64,000 bases of DNA from Cyanobium sp. ATX 6A2 (GTDB taxonomy: Bacteria; Cyanobacteriota; Cyanobacteriia; PCC-6307; Cyanobiaceae). The notes under the pieces were generated by a model that worked only from the letters and a program-made list of their open reading frames with translations, had not been told where the DNA came from and made no database searches. A program made the position numbers and the translations under genes. Where the stretch lies: NCBI RefSeq assembly GCF_024346355.1, contig NZ_JAGQCU010000010.1, forward strand, positions 34,981 to 98,980, written 5' to 3'. Numbering within the stretch: position 1 is the first letter of the stretch; each line of letters opens with the position of its first letter. Positions 51,502 through 62,541 of the stretch are shown here, one piece after another.

Positions 51502-53691
51502 ATGGCCGGCACGTTGGCTTTGAAGGCAGCCCTGACCCTGCTGGGCCTGGGCTACCTCGCCGCCGGCCCTGCGTTCGCGCAGCAGGATTCCGGTTCCACC
51601 CCACCGGGTTCAGCTCCCCCTGTTTCCGAGCAGGTCGACACCCCCTTTTTGAGTCCTGGCGGGCAGCGGCCTGACGGGACTGGCTCCGACCAGGGTGGCG
51701 AACAGCCCGTCGCCGACCCTGCCCCCGAGGCTCGGGTGCTGATTGCTGAGGTGGTGGTGGAGGGCCTCGACGGCCACCCCGAGGCCGAGCGTCTCGAGAT
51801 CGCCGCCTACGAGTCGATGCGCACGATCCCGGGCAGTCGCGTCTCCCGCCCCGAGCTGGAGGCCGATCTGGCCGCGATCTACGCCACCGGCTGGTTTGCC
51901 GATGTGCGCATCCAGCCCGTGGATGGTCCACTGGGGGTGAGCCTGGTGGTCACGGTGGTCCCCAACCCCGTTCTCAGCCGCGTCACCGTCCAGCCAGCCG
52001 GTGAAATCGCGCTCAGCGAGGAGGTGATCGCTGAGACCTTCGCCTCCGACTTCGGCAGGACGCTCAACCTCAACACCCTGCAGACCCGCATGCAGGCCCT
52101 CCAGGCCTGGTACACCGACCAGGGCTTTTCCCTGGCCAGGGTCACCGGCCCGTCGCGGGTCAGTCCCGGAGGCGTGGTGGAGCTGCTGGTGCGGGAGGGC
52201 ACCGTGGATGGGGTGGAGGTGCAGTTCATCAACAGCGAGGGTGAGCCCACCGATGAGCAGGGACAGCCGATCCGGGGCAAGACCCAGCCCTGGGTGGTCA
52301 CCCGCGAGGTGTCGCTGGAGCCTGGCTCGGTGTTCAACCGCCGTCAGCTCGAGGACGACATCCGCCGTCTCTACGGCACCGGGCTGTTCAGTGATGTGCG
52401 GGTCACGCTGCGGCCAGTGGCTGGCCAGCCTGGAAATGTGGTGGTGGTGCTGGGCATCGTCGAGCAATCCACCGGCTCGCTCTCCGGCGGCGTGGGCTTC
52501 AGCCAGAGTCAGGGGGTGTTCGGTCAGATCTCGCTTCAGGAGAGCAATCTCCTGGGCCGGGCCTGGGACCTGGGCACCAACTTCTCCTACGGCCAGTTCG
52601 GCGGCCTGGGCGACCTCACCTTCTTCGATCCCTGGATCAAGGGTGACAAGCACCGCACCTCGTTCCGGGCGCGGGCATTCTTCAGCCGCGAGATCCCCCA
52701 GATCTTCCAGAGTCGCAACAGCACCTTCAGGAATGGGTCCCAGAGGATCAAAGGCGCCGACTTCGAGGTGGTGACCAACGACCCCCTCGACATCGGCGGC
52801 GGCGATCAGCTGGTGCGCACCAATTTCGACAACGTCGCCATCCAGCGCGTCGGAGCCAGCGTGCAGTTTGTGCGACCTCTCAATGGCGGTGATCCCTTTG
52901 CGAAGGCCCCCTGGAACCTGATCCTCGCCTTCGGCGGTCAGGAGGTGACGCCAATGAACTTCGCCGGTAGCAAGTACTCCCAGGCTGTTGTGGGGGCCAC
53001 CAAGTCACCGGATGTGGTACCCAGCCGCCAGGTGATCTGTATCGCCTACAACTGCGCCTCCGAAAACCAGCTCCTCAGTTTCCGCATCGGCACCACATAC
53101 AACAGCCTGGATGATTCCCGCAATCCAACCACCGGCAACTTCCTCAGCCTGAGCACGGAGCAGTTCCTCTCGGTGGGCAACGATTCGCCTACCTTCAACC
53201 GCATCCGCGGCAGTATCAGCCACTTCATCCCGGTCAACTGGCTGAAGATCTACAAGGGGTGCCGGCCCGGGCCGGGCGAGCCCGAAGACTGCGCTCAGGC
53301 CCTGGGGTTCCAGCTCTCGGGCGGCACCCTGATCGGCAATGACATTCCTCCCTATGAGGCCTTCTGCCTCGGCGGCGGTAACTCCGTGCGCGGCTATTTC
53401 GACTGTGACCTCGGCGTGGGCAAGAGCTTCGCCGAGTTCACGGTGGAATACCGCTTCCCCCTGTTCAGCATCGTCAGCGGCTCGGTGTTCTTCGACGCCG
53501 GCACCACCTTCGGCACCCAGTCCGATATCCCCGGCAATCCCGGCGGCTTGCTGGGCAAGAGCGGTGAGGGCTTCTCGCCTGGCATCGGCCTGATCGTCAC
53601 CACCCCGGTCGGGCCGCTGCGCCTCGAGGTGGCCAGCGAGGACTTCACCGATGAGTGGCGCTTCAACCTGGGTGTGGGCTGGAAATTCTAG
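51502..53691 (+). CDS. bamA: Omp85/BamA-family outer membrane assembly protein
   Basis: This 729-aa outer-membrane protein inserts beta-barrel proteins and is the relative of chloroplast Toc75. An N-terminal signal (cleavage near FAQQ, about residue 26) and a Pro/Gly-rich linker are followed by three POTRA domains (about 75-360). A 16-strand barrel then ends in the terminal signature WRFNLGVGWKF. The barrel contains the conserved GGNSVRGYFDCDLG region (VRGY/F motif of loop 6). It heads a plus-strand operon with lpxC, fabZ, lpxA, lpxB; its stop overlaps lpxC by one base. Confidence 0.94.
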   Translation: MAGTLALKAALTLLGLGYLAAGPAFAQQDSGSTPPGSAPPVSEQVDTPFLSPGGQRPDGTGSDQGGEQPVADPAPEARVLIAEVVVEGLDGHPEAERLEIAAYESMRTIPGSRVSRPELEADLAAIYATGWFADVRIQPVDGPLGVSLVVTVVPNPVLSRVTVQPAGEIALSEEVIAETFASDFGRTLNLNTLQTRMQALQAWYTDQGFSLARVTGPSRVSPGGVVELLVREGTVDGVEVQFINSEGEPTDEQGQPIRGKTQPWVVTREVSLEPGSVFNRRQLEDDIRRLYGTGLFSDVRVTLRPVAGQPGNVVVVLGIVEQSTGSLSGGVGFSQSQGVFGQISLQESNLLGRAWDLGTNFSYGQFGGLGDLTFFDPWIKGDKHRTSFRARAFFSREIPQIFQSRNSTFRNGSQRIKGADFEVVTNDPLDIGGGDQLVRTNFDNVAIQRVGASVQFVRPLNGGDPFAKAPWNLILAFGGQEVTPMNFAGSKYSQAVVGATKSPDVVPSRQVICIAYNCASENQLLSFRIGTTYNSLDDSRNPTTGNFLSLSTEQFLSVGNDSPTFNRIRGSISHFIPVNWLKIYKGCRPGPGEPEDCAQALGFQLSGGTLIGNDIPPYEAFCLGGGNSVRGYFDCDLGVGKSFAEFTVEYRFPLFSIVSGSVFFDAGTTFGTQSDIPGNPGGLLGKSGEGFSPGIGLIVTTPVGPLRLEVASEDFTDEWRFNLGVGWKF

Positions 53692-54548
53692 TGACAGCCT
53701 GGCCAGCCAACTATGCCGGTGACCATACGATCGCCGCGGAGGTGGAACTCAGTGGGGTCGGTCTGCACAGCGGCGCCCTCTGCAGGCTGCGGCTGCTGCC
53801 CAGCGCCCGGCCCGGCTACCGCCTGGGTTGGCTGGACCAGCCGGCCACCGAGGCCCTGCCTCTCACCCCGGCCCAGGTGTGCGACACCACCCTGTGCACG
53901 GCACTGCAGCTCGGTGATCGGCGGCTGGCCACCGTGGAGCACCTGCTGGCGGCCCTGGCCGGCACGGGGGTGAGCCGGGCGGAGATCCGTGCGCAGGGGC
54001 CCGAGGTGCCCCTGCTCGATGGCTCGGCCCTTCCTTGGGTGGAGGCGATCGCCAGTGTGGGCCTTCAGGCCCTGCCCTTCCAGCCCCCCCGGCCGGAGCT
54101 GCGCCAGCCACTCACCGTTCACGGCGGCGGCGGCTTCGTCACGGCGTTGCCGGCAGAGGATCTGCATCTGGGAGCCGCCATTGAGTTCGCAGAGCCCGCC
54201 ATCGGCCGGCAGGTGTTTTCCCTGACCCTCACCCCGGCCAGCTTTGTGGCGGAGATCGCCCCGGCCCGCACCTTCGGCCTGCGCTCCCAGGTGGAGCAAC
54301 TGCGCGCCGCCGGCCTCATCCAGGGTGGAGCTCTACACAATGCCCTGGTGTGTGATGGCCGGCATTGGCTGAATCCGCCCCTGCGCTATGGCGATGAACC
54401 GGTGCGCCATAAAATCCTTGATCTGCTGGGCGACCTCGCCCTGGTTGGATTGCCCCGCGCCCAGGTGTTCGCCTTTCGCGGCTCCCATCGCCTGCACACC
54501 GCTCTGGCCTCGGCCCTGGCGGCCGAGCATGCCCTTCTCCCTGCCTGA
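53691..54548 (+). CDS. lpxC: UDP-3-O-acyl-N-acetylglucosamine deacetylase
   Basis: This zinc amidase catalyses the committed step of lipid A synthesis. The start is GTG in TAGTG, overlapping the bamA stop, and gives 285 aa. Zinc and catalytic residues are visible: TVEHLLAAL (His), [12 protein letters not shown] (His/Asp) and [11 protein letters not shown] (catalytic His). [15 protein letters not shown] is the family N-terminus. It lacks the C-terminal FabZ fusion seen in some bacteria; fabZ is a separate gene 5 nt downstream. Confidence 0.94.
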   Translation: MTAWPANYAGDHTIAAEVELSGVGLHSGALCRLRLLPSARPGYRLGWLDQPATEALPLTPAQVCDTTLCTALQLGDRRLATVEHLLAALAGTGVSRAEIRAQGPEVPLLDGSALPWVEAIASVGLQALPFQPPRPELRQPLTVHGGGGFVTALPAEDLHLGAAIEFAEPAIGRQVFSLTLTPASFVAEIAPARTFGLRSQVEQLRAAGLIQGGALHNALVCDGRHWLNPPLRYGDEPVRHKILDLLGDLALVGLPRAQVFAFRGSHRLHTALASALAAEHALLPA

Positions 54549-54553
54549 ACACG

Positions 54554-55033
54554 TTGCCTGAGCCCACGTCATCCGCTGACAGCCCTCTGCAATCCGGCTT
54601 GCCCCTGCTCGCCGTGGAGCAGATCCAGGGCCTGCTGCCCCATCGCTATCCCTTCGCCCTGGTGGACCGGGTGATCGAGCATGAGCCGGGGAAACGGGCT
54701 GTGGCGATCAAGAACGTCACCATCAACGAGCCCCAGTTCCAGGGGCATTTTCCGGGGCGTCCCCTGATGCCCGGGGTGCTGATTGTGGAAGCCATGGCCC
54801 AGGTGGGAGGCCTGATCGTCACCCAGATGCCGGATCTGCCGCGGGGCCTGTTCGTGTTTGTCGGCATCGACGGCGTGCGCTTCCGTCGGCCTGTGGTGCC
54901 GGGCGATCAGCTGCGCATCACCTGTGAGCTGCTCAGCCTGCGGCGGAAACGCTTCGGCAAGGTGCAGGCCGAGGCCACGGTGGACGGCGAACTGGCCTGC
55001 TCCGGTGAATTGATGTTCTCGCTGGTGGACTGA
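54554..55033 (+). CDS. fabZ: (3R)-hydroxyacyl-ACP dehydratase FabZ
   Basis: This 159-aa hot-dog fold dehydratase removes water from 3-hydroxyacyl-ACP in fatty acid elongation. The catalytic His is in [19 protein letters not shown] and the Glu in the same helix. [16 protein letters not shown] is the N-terminal signature. The start is a TTG at 54554; the first 20 residues (rich in Ser/Pro) may not all be translated. Its place between lpxC and lpxA, which share 3-hydroxyacyl-ACP, is a widely conserved arrangement. Confidence 0.95.
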   Translation: MPEPTSSADSPLQSGLPLLAVEQIQGLLPHRYPFALVDRVIEHEPGKRAVAIKNVTINEPQFQGHFPGRPLMPGVLIVEAMAQVGGLIVTQMPDLPRGLFVFVGIDGVRFRRPVVPGDQLRITCELLSLRRKRFGKVQAEATVDGELACSGELMFSLVD

Positions 55034-55038
55034 TTGCG

Positions 55039-55845
55039 ATGTCCACGCGCCTCCATCCCACCGCTGTCGTCGATCCACGCGCCGAACTGGCTGGCGGTGT
55101 GGAGGTTGGTCCCTATGCGGTGATCGGCCCGGAAGTGCGCATCGGCCCCGACTGTTGGATCGGTGCCCACGTGGTGCTTGATGGCCGGGTGCAGATGGGC
55201 CGCGGCAACCGCATCTTCCCCGGGGCCTGCATCGGTCTGGAACCCCAGGACCTCAAGTACACCGGCGATCCCACCGGGGTTGTACTCGGTGATGGCAACA
55301 CCATCCGCGAGTGCGTCACGATCAATCGGGCCACCAGGGACGAGCAGCTCACCCGGGTGGGCAGCGGCAACCTGCTGATGGCCTACAGCCACCTCGGCCA
55401 CAACGCTCTGCTCGGTAACGGGATCGTGATCGCCAACGCGGTGGCCGTGGCGGGCCATGTGCAGATCGCGGATCGGGCAGTGATCGGCGGCATGCTGGGC
55501 ATCCATCAGTTCGTGCACATCGGCACCCTGGCGATGGTGGGCGGCATGAGTCGCATCGAACGGGATGTCCCCCCGTTCACCACCGTGGAGGGCCATCCGG
55601 CGCGGGTTCGGGCGCTGAACCGGATCGGCCTGCAGCGCAGCGGCCTGGCTGATCGCGACGGAGGGCGTCAGCTCGAGGATCTCAAGCGGGCCTGGACCCT
55701 GATCTACCGCCGGGGCCTGCCGCTGGCGGAGGCCCTGGCCCAGCTGCGCCAGGATCCACTCACCGCCGCCGCGGAGGAGTTGGTGGCCTTTCTGGAGGCG
55801 TCCCTGGCCCCAGAGCGGCGCGGGCCGATCCCGGGGAGCCGCTGA
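55039..55845 (+). CDS. lpxA: UDP-N-acetylglucosamine acyltransferase
   Basis: This trimeric left-handed beta-helix enzyme transfers 3-hydroxyacyl chains to UDP-GlcNAc, the first lipid A step. The 268-aa protein shows hexapeptide repeats from IHP-type [10 protein letters not shown] onward ([24 protein letters not shown]) and the active-site His region [14 protein letters not shown]. The C-terminal helical domain is also present. It starts 5 nt after fabZ and its stop overlaps the lpxB ATG (TGATG). Confidence 0.96.
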   Translation: MSTRLHPTAVVDPRAELAGGVEVGPYAVIGPEVRIGPDCWIGAHVVLDGRVQMGRGNRIFPGACIGLEPQDLKYTGDPTGVVLGDGNTIRECVTINRATRDEQLTRVGSGNLLMAYSHLGHNALLGNGIVIANAVAVAGHVQIADRAVIGGMLGIHQFVHIGTLAMVGGMSRIERDVPPFTTVEGHPARVRALNRIGLQRSGLADRDGGRQLEDLKRAWTLIYRRGLPLAEALAQLRQDPLTAAAEELVAFLEASLAPERRGPIPGSR

Positions 55846-57062
55846 TGCTCCGCCTGCTGGTGAGCACCGGCGAGGTGTCGGGTGATCTGCAGGGGGCGCT
55901 GCTGGTGGAGGCCCTGCACCGTGAGGCCCGCCGGCGTGGCCTCAAGCTGCAGGTGCTGGCCCTGGGCGGCGAGCGCATGCAGCGCGCCGGGGCCGAACTG
56001 CTGGCCGACACCACCCGCATGGGGGCGATCGGCCTGCTGGAGGCGATTCCCTTCGTGCTGCCCACCCTGCGGGTGCAGCGTCAGCTCAGGCGGTGGTTTC
56101 GCCGCCAGCCCCCCGACGGTGTGGTGCTCATCGACTACATGGGAGCCAACGTGAGCCTCGGGCTGCGCACCAAGCGCCGCTTTCCCCAGGTGCCCATCAC
56201 CTACTACATCGCCCCCCAGGAATGGGCCTTCACCTTCGGGTCCAAGGGGCGTACCAACCTGATCCGCTTCACCAACCAGATCCTGGCGATCTTTCAGGAG
56301 GAGGCCCGCTACTACCGCTGCCGCGGTGCCCATGTCATCTATGTGGGCCACCCCCTGCTGGACACGCTCGGCACGTTCTCCACCCGGGAGGAGGCCCGCA
56401 GGCAGCTTGGCCTGGATCAGCAGGCCCCGGTGCTCTTGCTGATGCCCGCATCCCGCCGCCAGGAGCTGCACTTCCTCCTGCCCCACATCGTGGCCGCGGC
56501 TGTCGAACTGCAGCGCCGCCAGCCCGGCCTGCAGGTGCTGGTGCCGGCGGGACTGGCGGGTTTCGAGGAGCGCCTCAGCCAACAGCTGCGGCGCTCCGGC
56601 CTGGAGGCCACGGTGATCCCGGCAGCCGCTGCCGACCAGCTCAAGCCCGTGCTCTGTGCCGCCGCCGACCTCGCCCTGGCCAAGTCGGGCACCGTGAACC
56701 TGGAACTGGCCCTGCGGGGAGTTCCCCAGGTGGTGGTCTACCGCGTCAGCTGGCTCACGGCCTTCGTGGCGCGCCACCTGCTGCGCTTCAGCGTGCCGCA
56801 CATCTCCCCGGTCAATCTGGTGCTGGGTGAGCGGCTGGTGCCGGAGCTGCTGCAGGAGGCTCTCCACCCCGCCGCCATCGTCGAGCAGGCCCTGCCGCTT
56901 CTGAGGCACGACAGCCCGGAGCGGTTGGCCATGCTGGACGGCTACCGGCGCCTGCGCAGCCAGTTGGGTGAGCCGGGGGTCACCGATCGGGCTGCCATCG
57001 CCATCCTCGATCAGGTGCAGGCCGGTGCCCGCAGCAGCTGCCCGTCCGCCGTTTCGCTGTGA
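55845..57062 (+). CDS. lpxB: Lipid-A-disaccharide synthase
   Basis: This GT-B glycosyltransferase condenses two acylated glucosamines to lipid A disaccharide. The 405-aa protein has [14 protein letters not shown] at the N-terminus, [11 protein letters not shown] and [10 protein letters not shown] in the middle, and [13 protein letters not shown] in the C-terminal nucleotide-binding half. Start ATG overlaps the lpxA stop. No lpxK, kdtA or lpxD gene is present nearby; cyanobacterial lipid A lacks Kdo and heptose. Confidence 0.95.
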   Translation: MLRLLVSTGEVSGDLQGALLVEALHREARRRGLKLQVLALGGERMQRAGAELLADTTRMGAIGLLEAIPFVLPTLRVQRQLRRWFRRQPPDGVVLIDYMGANVSLGLRTKRRFPQVPITYYIAPQEWAFTFGSKGRTNLIRFTNQILAIFQEEARYYRCRGAHVIYVGHPLLDTLGTFSTREEARRQLGLDQQAPVLLLMPASRRQELHFLLPHIVAAAVELQRRQPGLQVLVPAGLAGFEERLSQQLRRSGLEATVIPAAAADQLKPVLCAAADLALAKSGTVNLELALRGVPQVVVYRVSWLTAFVARHLLRFSVPHISPVNLVLGERLVPELLQEALHPAAIVEQALPLLRHDSPERLAMLDGYRRLRSQLGEPGVTDRAAIAILDQVQAGARSSCPSAVSL

Positions 57063-57769
57063 CACCGACACCCCCCCCGCCACGCTTCCCATCGACCCGC
57101 TTGCTGGCCCTCCTCGCCACCCTGCTGGTGCTGATCAGCGGCTTGGGGTCATGGCCCGCCGTGGCCTCGGCAGTCGAGCCAGCGCCCCGCCCCCAGGAGT
57201 TGGTGCTGGCGGGTGGCTGCTTCTGGTGCCTGGAGCATGATCTGGAGTCGCTGCCGGGCGTGCTGGACGTCGAGAGTGGGTACAGCGGCGGAACGCTGGC
57301 CCAACCCACCTATCGTCAGGTGTCGGCCGGCGGCACGGGTCATCAGGAGAGTGTGCGGGTGCGCTTCGATCCCCGCCGCACCAGTGTCGCGGTGCTGCTG
57401 CGGGCCTACTGGCGCAACATCGATCCCCTCGATGGCGATGGTCAGTTCTGTGATCGCGGCGATTCCTACCGCCCTGTGATCTTCACCGCCGGGGCCGAGC
57501 AGCAGAGTCTGGCCTTGGACAGTCGCCGGCAGGCAGCCCGCGAACTGGGCCAGGCGCCGTCGGCCCTGAGGGTCGAGGTCCAGCCGCTGAGCCGCTTCTG
57601 GCCAGCGGAGGATTACCACCAGAACTACGCCGAGGGCAATCCGCTCAGGTATGGCTATTACCGCTGGGCCTGCGGGCGGGATCGACGCCTGGATGCCGTC
57701 TGGGGATCCAGGGCTCGCACGGCCCGACCCTGGGGGGCGCCCCTTGGCCATACCCCGTCCCGCGGCTAG
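57059..57769 (+). CDS. msrA: Peptide-methionine (S)-S-oxide reductase MsrA, exported
   Basis: This enzyme reduces methionine-S-sulfoxide in proteins. The catalytic site GGCFWC has Cys54 and Cys57; [12 protein letters not shown] and PAEDYHQNY are family motifs. The N-terminus has a hydrophobic signal ([16 protein letters not shown]) with a likely cleavage AVASA near residue 38, so it acts outside the cytoplasm. At 236 aa it carries an Arg-rich C-terminal extension. The GTG start overlaps the lpxB stop (GTGA), so it is coupled to the lipid A operon. Confidence 0.94.
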   Translation: MTPTPPPPRFPSTRLLALLATLLVLISGLGSWPAVASAVEPAPRPQELVLAGGCFWCLEHDLESLPGVLDVESGYSGGTLAQPTYRQVSAGGTGHQESVRVRFDPRRTSVAVLLRAYWRNIDPLDGDGQFCDRGDSYRPVIFTAGAEQQSLALDSRRQAARELGQAPSALRVEVQPLSRFWPAEDYHQNYAEGNPLRYGYYRWACGRDRRLDAVWGSRARTARPWGAPLGHTPSRG

Positions 57770-57771
57770 CG

Positions 57772-58032
57772 TTGACGATGCGCGATGCGGAGAATGGTAT
57801 GTATCTGCTGACCATCCGCGATGGCCTTCAGACCAGGCATGTGGGTCCCTACCCCAGCCCAAAGCAGGCCGCAGACGACCTCGATCGGTTGCTGCCGCTT
57901 TGCAGCGAGCGGGCCCGCTGGCAGATCCATGCCCTGGAGGATCCGGAGGCGTTCATCGCCAGTCTCCAGGCCGCTGGCAGCGCTCCGACCCGGCGGGGCG
58001 AGGCTGCCGGTCGGCTCAGCCGAGTCGCCTGA
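57772..58032 (+). CDS. Small hypothetical protein
   Basis: This 86-aa frame starts at TTG 57772 (or ATG 57778) two bases after msrA. It has an alternating pattern YLLTIRDGLQTRHVGPYPS then a helix KQAADDLDRLLPLCSE and a basic C-terminus. It resembles small conserved picocyanobacterial proteins of unknown function. Position and compactness suggest it is the last gene of the bamA-lpx-msrA operon. Confidence 0.65.
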   Translation: MTMRDAENGMYLLTIRDGLQTRHVGPYPSPKQAADDLDRLLPLCSERARWQIHALEDPEAFIASLQAAGSAPTRRGEAAGRLSRVA

Positions 58033-58049
58033 GCGGCGTTGCCCAGATT

Positions 58050-58334
58050 TCAGCTCCGGCGCGGGTAGCCCCGCAGCAGTCCGCTTTCCACCATCAGGCC
58101 CACGCCGGCGTTGATCAGGATCAACCCGAGGGTGCCGTACCAGAACCAGGGTCCCGGGGCCTGAAGCAGTTTCAAGGGCAGACCTCCGCCCGCTCCCGAG
58201 GCCAGCTCGGTTCGCTTGATCAGTTCCTCAAGACCCTTGCGGATCACCGCCTCGCCGAACAGACACAACCCTGCCGGCAGCAGCAGCACCCCGAGCTGGG
58301 CCTTGAGATACCAGCGGATCTTGTTGACGGCCAT
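58050..58334 (-). CDS. Small two-helix membrane protein, unknown function
   Basis: This 94-aa protein has two hydrophobic segments (about residues 14-29 LGVLLLPAGLCLFGEA and 62-84) around a charged loop (EAVIRKGLEELIKRTEL). It is convergent with the preceding small gene, 17 nt apart, and lies 33 nt downstream of pepA, so it may be expressed with pepA. I recognise no named family. Confidence 0.65.
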   Translation of the reverse strand: MAVNKIRWYLKAQLGVLLLPAGLCLFGEAVIRKGLEELIKRTELASGAGGGLPLKLLQAPGPWFWYGTLGLILINAGVGLMVESGLLRGYPRRS

Positions 58335-58367
58335 GGGGCGACGGGGCGACGTGGCGGCCGGTCAAAC

Positions 58368-59885
<1,518 letters not shown>

Positions 59886-59925
59886 GGGGCGATCGGTCGC
59901 GGGGCCGTGATGGTAGCCAGCGGCT

Positions 59926-60543
59926 TCAGTCGCCATCAGCGGTGAATGGTGTGGCCCAGCGCTGACGTGTTTCCTTGTTGAAGGGCGGCAGCCACCGCTG
60001 GATCAGAACCTGCTCCAGCGCCCGGCGCTGGCGGGGCGATTCAGGGGCGTCGAGCCAGAAGTGGATGCTCAGCCTGCAGGCCAGCTCCACCCGGGCCAGG
60101 GCCTCGCTGTAGGCCGCCAGGTACTGCTTGCAGTCGTGCTCGCCCTTCCAGCGGCGATCGGCCCGGCCGGTCTCGCCCACGTAGAGCAGCAGCGGCTGGG
60201 CCTGTTGGTCCTGCCGGATCGGCGACCGGTCGAGCACGAAGTACAGCGCTGCCCCGCGTTGGGGCGGATCCGGCCAGCGCCAGAAGCTCAGGGGCTGGGC
60301 CCGCAGCTGCAGTGGATTGAGGCCGAGGTGGGGCTGAACGTGGGGAGCGGGTGCCGGGTCTTCGAACAGTCCCACCTGACGCACCGCCGCTTCGCTGTCT
60401 GCGAACAGCGGAGCCTGGTGGCGGGCCAGCGCCTGCTGCCAGGCCTGCAGCTGATGTCGGAGCAGTGGCAGCTCCGCCCCGCTCCCTGCCGCTGCCAGGC
60501 CCGCCGCTGTGGTGAACAACTCCCCTTGCCGTGATCCCCCCAT
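59926..60543 (-). CDS. GIY-YIG-like nuclease family protein
   Basis: This 205-aa protein has a C-terminal half (about residues 95-195) with GIY-YIG-like features: ALYFVLD then PLLLYVGETGRADRRWKGEH. The first Gly-Ile-Tyr element is degenerate (ALYF). The N-terminal half is a Gln/Ala/Leu-rich helix. The family is found in cyanobacteria, function unknown. It sits between a helix-hairpin-helix protein and pepA, 15 nt after the former, so an operon is plausible. Confidence 0.75.
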   Translation of the reverse strand: MGGSRQGELFTTAAGLAAAGSGAELPLLRHQLQAWQQALARHQAPLFADSEAAVRQVGLFEDPAPAPHVQPHLGLNPLQLRAQPLSFWRWPDPPQRGAALYFVLDRSPIRQDQQAQPLLLYVGETGRADRRWKGEHDCKQYLAAYSEALARVELACRLSIHFWLDAPESPRQRRALEQVLIQRWLPPFNKETRQRWATPFTADGD

Positions 60544-60558
60544 GGCTGTGCGTCGGTC

Positions 60559-61242
60559 TCAGGCGCTGCGCCGCGCCGGTGGCAGCTCCGGTCCGGCCTG
60601 GCTGGCGCTGAAGGTGACCTTGCCGATCCAGTTCTCCACCAGATCGGGGGGGAGATGCAGGCGCTGCTGCAGGTCGGCCAGATCGCGGAATGGCCGGCGG
60701 GCCCGTTCCCGCAGCAGCCTCTGAAGACGCTCGGCTGACAGCCCCAGGCGCTCAAGCTGGGTGGACCCGGCCCGGTTGAGATCGAGCCGGCTGGCGGCCG
60801 GCGGCGGTGAAGCCGGCTCTCCATACCATCGGAACAGCAGCACCGGCAGCCAGTCCTGCAGCTGGGACGCAGGCAGATCCAGCAGACGTTGAAGGTCCTC
60901 CGCCCCGCTCAGCTGCACCCCGCCGGCCTGCAGGCGCAGCAGCAGATCCACCTGCTCGGCCTCGATCCCGGGCAGGCGATTCCAGTCGTTGGCGCTGGCC
61001 CGGTTCACATCCAGCCGCCAGCCCAGCGCGGCGGCGTGGTGCACCTCCTCAGCATTGCCGAGGGGGCGCGTGGGTTCGTGGCTCAGTTTCAGGGCCAGCA
61101 ACTCGCGCTCGATCTGGCTCCGATCCGTTTCCAGGGGGGAGCTGGCGTTGACAGCGGCGGGCTTGTTGTTCTCTGCCGGAAGCTGGCCGCTGGCCATCAG
61201 CAACCGACGCGCCAGGGGATCCAGCCAGTGCCGCCTGGCCAT
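60559..61242 (-). CDS. Helix-hairpin-helix protein, ComEA-like
   Basis: This 227-aa protein contains two helix-hairpin-helix-type stretches: LDVNRASANDWNRLPGIEAE (about residues 75-94) and LDLNRAGSTQLERLGLSAER (about 155-174). This is the LNLNTA-type pattern of ComEA DNA-binding domains. No signal peptide is evident, unlike secreted ComEA, so it may act in the cytoplasm or be diverged. A J-domain-like role is not indicated. It follows the LuxR-type gene and precedes the GIY-YIG gene. Confidence 0.7.
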   Translation of the reverse strand: MARRHWLDPLARRLLMASGQLPAENNKPAAVNASSPLETDRSQIERELLALKLSHEPTRPLGNAEEVHHAAALGWRLDVNRASANDWNRLPGIEAEQVDLLLRLQAGGVQLSGAEDLQRLLDLPASQLQDWLPVLLFRWYGEPASPPPAASRLDLNRAGSTQLERLGLSAERLQRLLRERARRPFRDLADLQQRLHLPPDLVENWIGKVTFSASQAGPELPPARRSA

Positions 61243-61275
61243 GGTGAGTTGTGCCGGTGCCGCTGCCAGCTGAAG

Positions 61276-61989
61276 TTAGCGGCAGGGTTCAGCCTCAGGC
61301 CAGTCGATCAACCCCCAGCGCAGCCCCAGCACGGCGGCATGGGTGCGATCCCTGGCCGGCAGCTTGTCGAGCAGGTTGCTGAGATGGGTCTTCACCGTAT
61401 CCGGGGAGAGGAAGAGCTTCCCGCCGATCTCGCCATTGGTCTCCCCGGCGGCCACCAGGCTGAGCACCTGCAGTTCCCGTTCACTGAGAACCTGTCGTGG
61501 TCCACCGCGCTCGTGGCCCCGCCGGAATTCCCGGCGCAGGGGCTTGTCGACATAGATGCCACCGCCACTCACCACGTGCAGGGCTGCCAGCAAGGCACCG
61601 GAGCCGAAGCTCGACTCCAGCACCAAGCCATCGCAATCCCCGGCGATGGCTCGGCGGAGGGCATGCAGCCGGTGTTGCCGGTTGATCAGCAGCAGCACCC
61701 GCAGGTCAGGGTTGCGCGCCTTGAGGGCGATCGCCGTTTCGATGCCGTCCCCTTCCTCCAGCACATCACTGATCAACAGCATGTCGGGCTTATCGGAGGC
61801 CACTGCAGCGACCGCCTCCTGGGCGGTGGTGTTGGCCGCCAGCACCCGGGCCGAGGGCCTGGCCTGCTGAGCCAGCAGGGTGAGCAACGCCCGATTCCCC
61901 AAGCAGAGCACCAGCCGCGTGCCCCTCAGCAGCTCTCGGCTGCGGTGGGCATTGGCCTCCAGCTCGGCCAGGAGCGGGGTGAAATCCAT
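61276..61989 (-). CDS. LuxR/NarL-type response regulator with atypical receiver
   Basis: This 237-aa protein has a receiver-like domain (about 24-145) and a LuxR helix-turn-helix (LSERELQVLSLVAAGETNGE, about 165-184, then SPDTVKTHLSNLLDKL). The presumed phospho-acceptor is Asp75 in LLISDVLEE. The usual acidic pair after strand one and the conserved Lys after strand five are not visible, so the receiver may be pseudo. The target is unknown. ATG at 61989 was preferred to a TTG three codons upstream. Confidence 0.88.
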   Translation of the reverse strand: MDFTPLLAELEANAHRSRELLRGTRLVLCLGNRALLTLLAQQARPSARVLAANTTAQEAVAAVASDKPDMLLISDVLEEGDGIETAIALKARNPDLRVLLLINRQHRLHALRRAIAGDCDGLVLESSFGSGALLAALHVVSGGGIYVDKPLRREFRRGHERGGPRQVLSERELQVLSLVAAGETNGEIGGKLFLSPDTVKTHLSNLLDKLPARDRTHAAVLGLRWGLIDWPEAEPCR

Positions 61990-62150
61990 GGGTCTCAAGC
62001 CGATCTGCGCCTGCTGCCAGGGTGGGAAGCGGGGCTGGCGATGTCAGCGCTGCTCTAAGAACCGTTACGTCTTTCCACACCTGCCACCAGCTCGCTTCCG
62101 GCGCTGGCGGTGTTCAGAATCAATCCCTGCGCGACCGAGGCACCACCGCA

Positions 62151-62474
62151 ATGGCCTTTTTCGACTCCGACATCGTTCAGGACGAGGCCAGACGCCTGTT
62201 CGGGGATTACCAGCAGTTGATGCAGCTGGGCAGCGACTATGGAAAATTTGATCGTGAGGGCAAAAAGCTCTATATCTCTCGCATGGAGGATGTGATGGAG
62301 CGCTATCAGGTGTTCATGAAGCGCTTTGAGCTGTCCGAAGACTTTCAGGCCAAGCTCACCGTTGAGCAGTTGCGCACCCAGCTCGGGCAATTCGGCCTCA
62401 CGCCCGACACGATGTTCACCCAGATGCAACAGACCCTTGAGCGCATGAAGAGTGAACTCGAGAAGCAGTCCTGA
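62151..62474 (+). CDS. DUF1825 family protein
   Basis: This 107-aa protein begins MAFFDSDIVQDEARRLFGDY, the DUF1825 signature, with a central VMERYQVFMKRFELSEDF and long predicted helices. The family is cyanobacterial and unassigned. ATG at 62151 is the first family-consistent start; a longer frame upstream lacks homology. It is divergent from the LuxR-type gene (161-bp spacer) and 67 nt before tyrS. Confidence 0.85.
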   Translation: MAFFDSDIVQDEARRLFGDYQQLMQLGSDYGKFDREGKKLYISRMEDVMERYQVFMKRFELSEDFQAKLTVEQLRTQLGQFGLTPDTMFTQMQQTLERMKSELEKQS

Positions 62475-62541
62475 CCAGCAGGGCTGAAGGCGCCCTGAGC
62501 TGCTGCCTAACATCAGCGGCCGATGCCAACCCCACGGTCCG

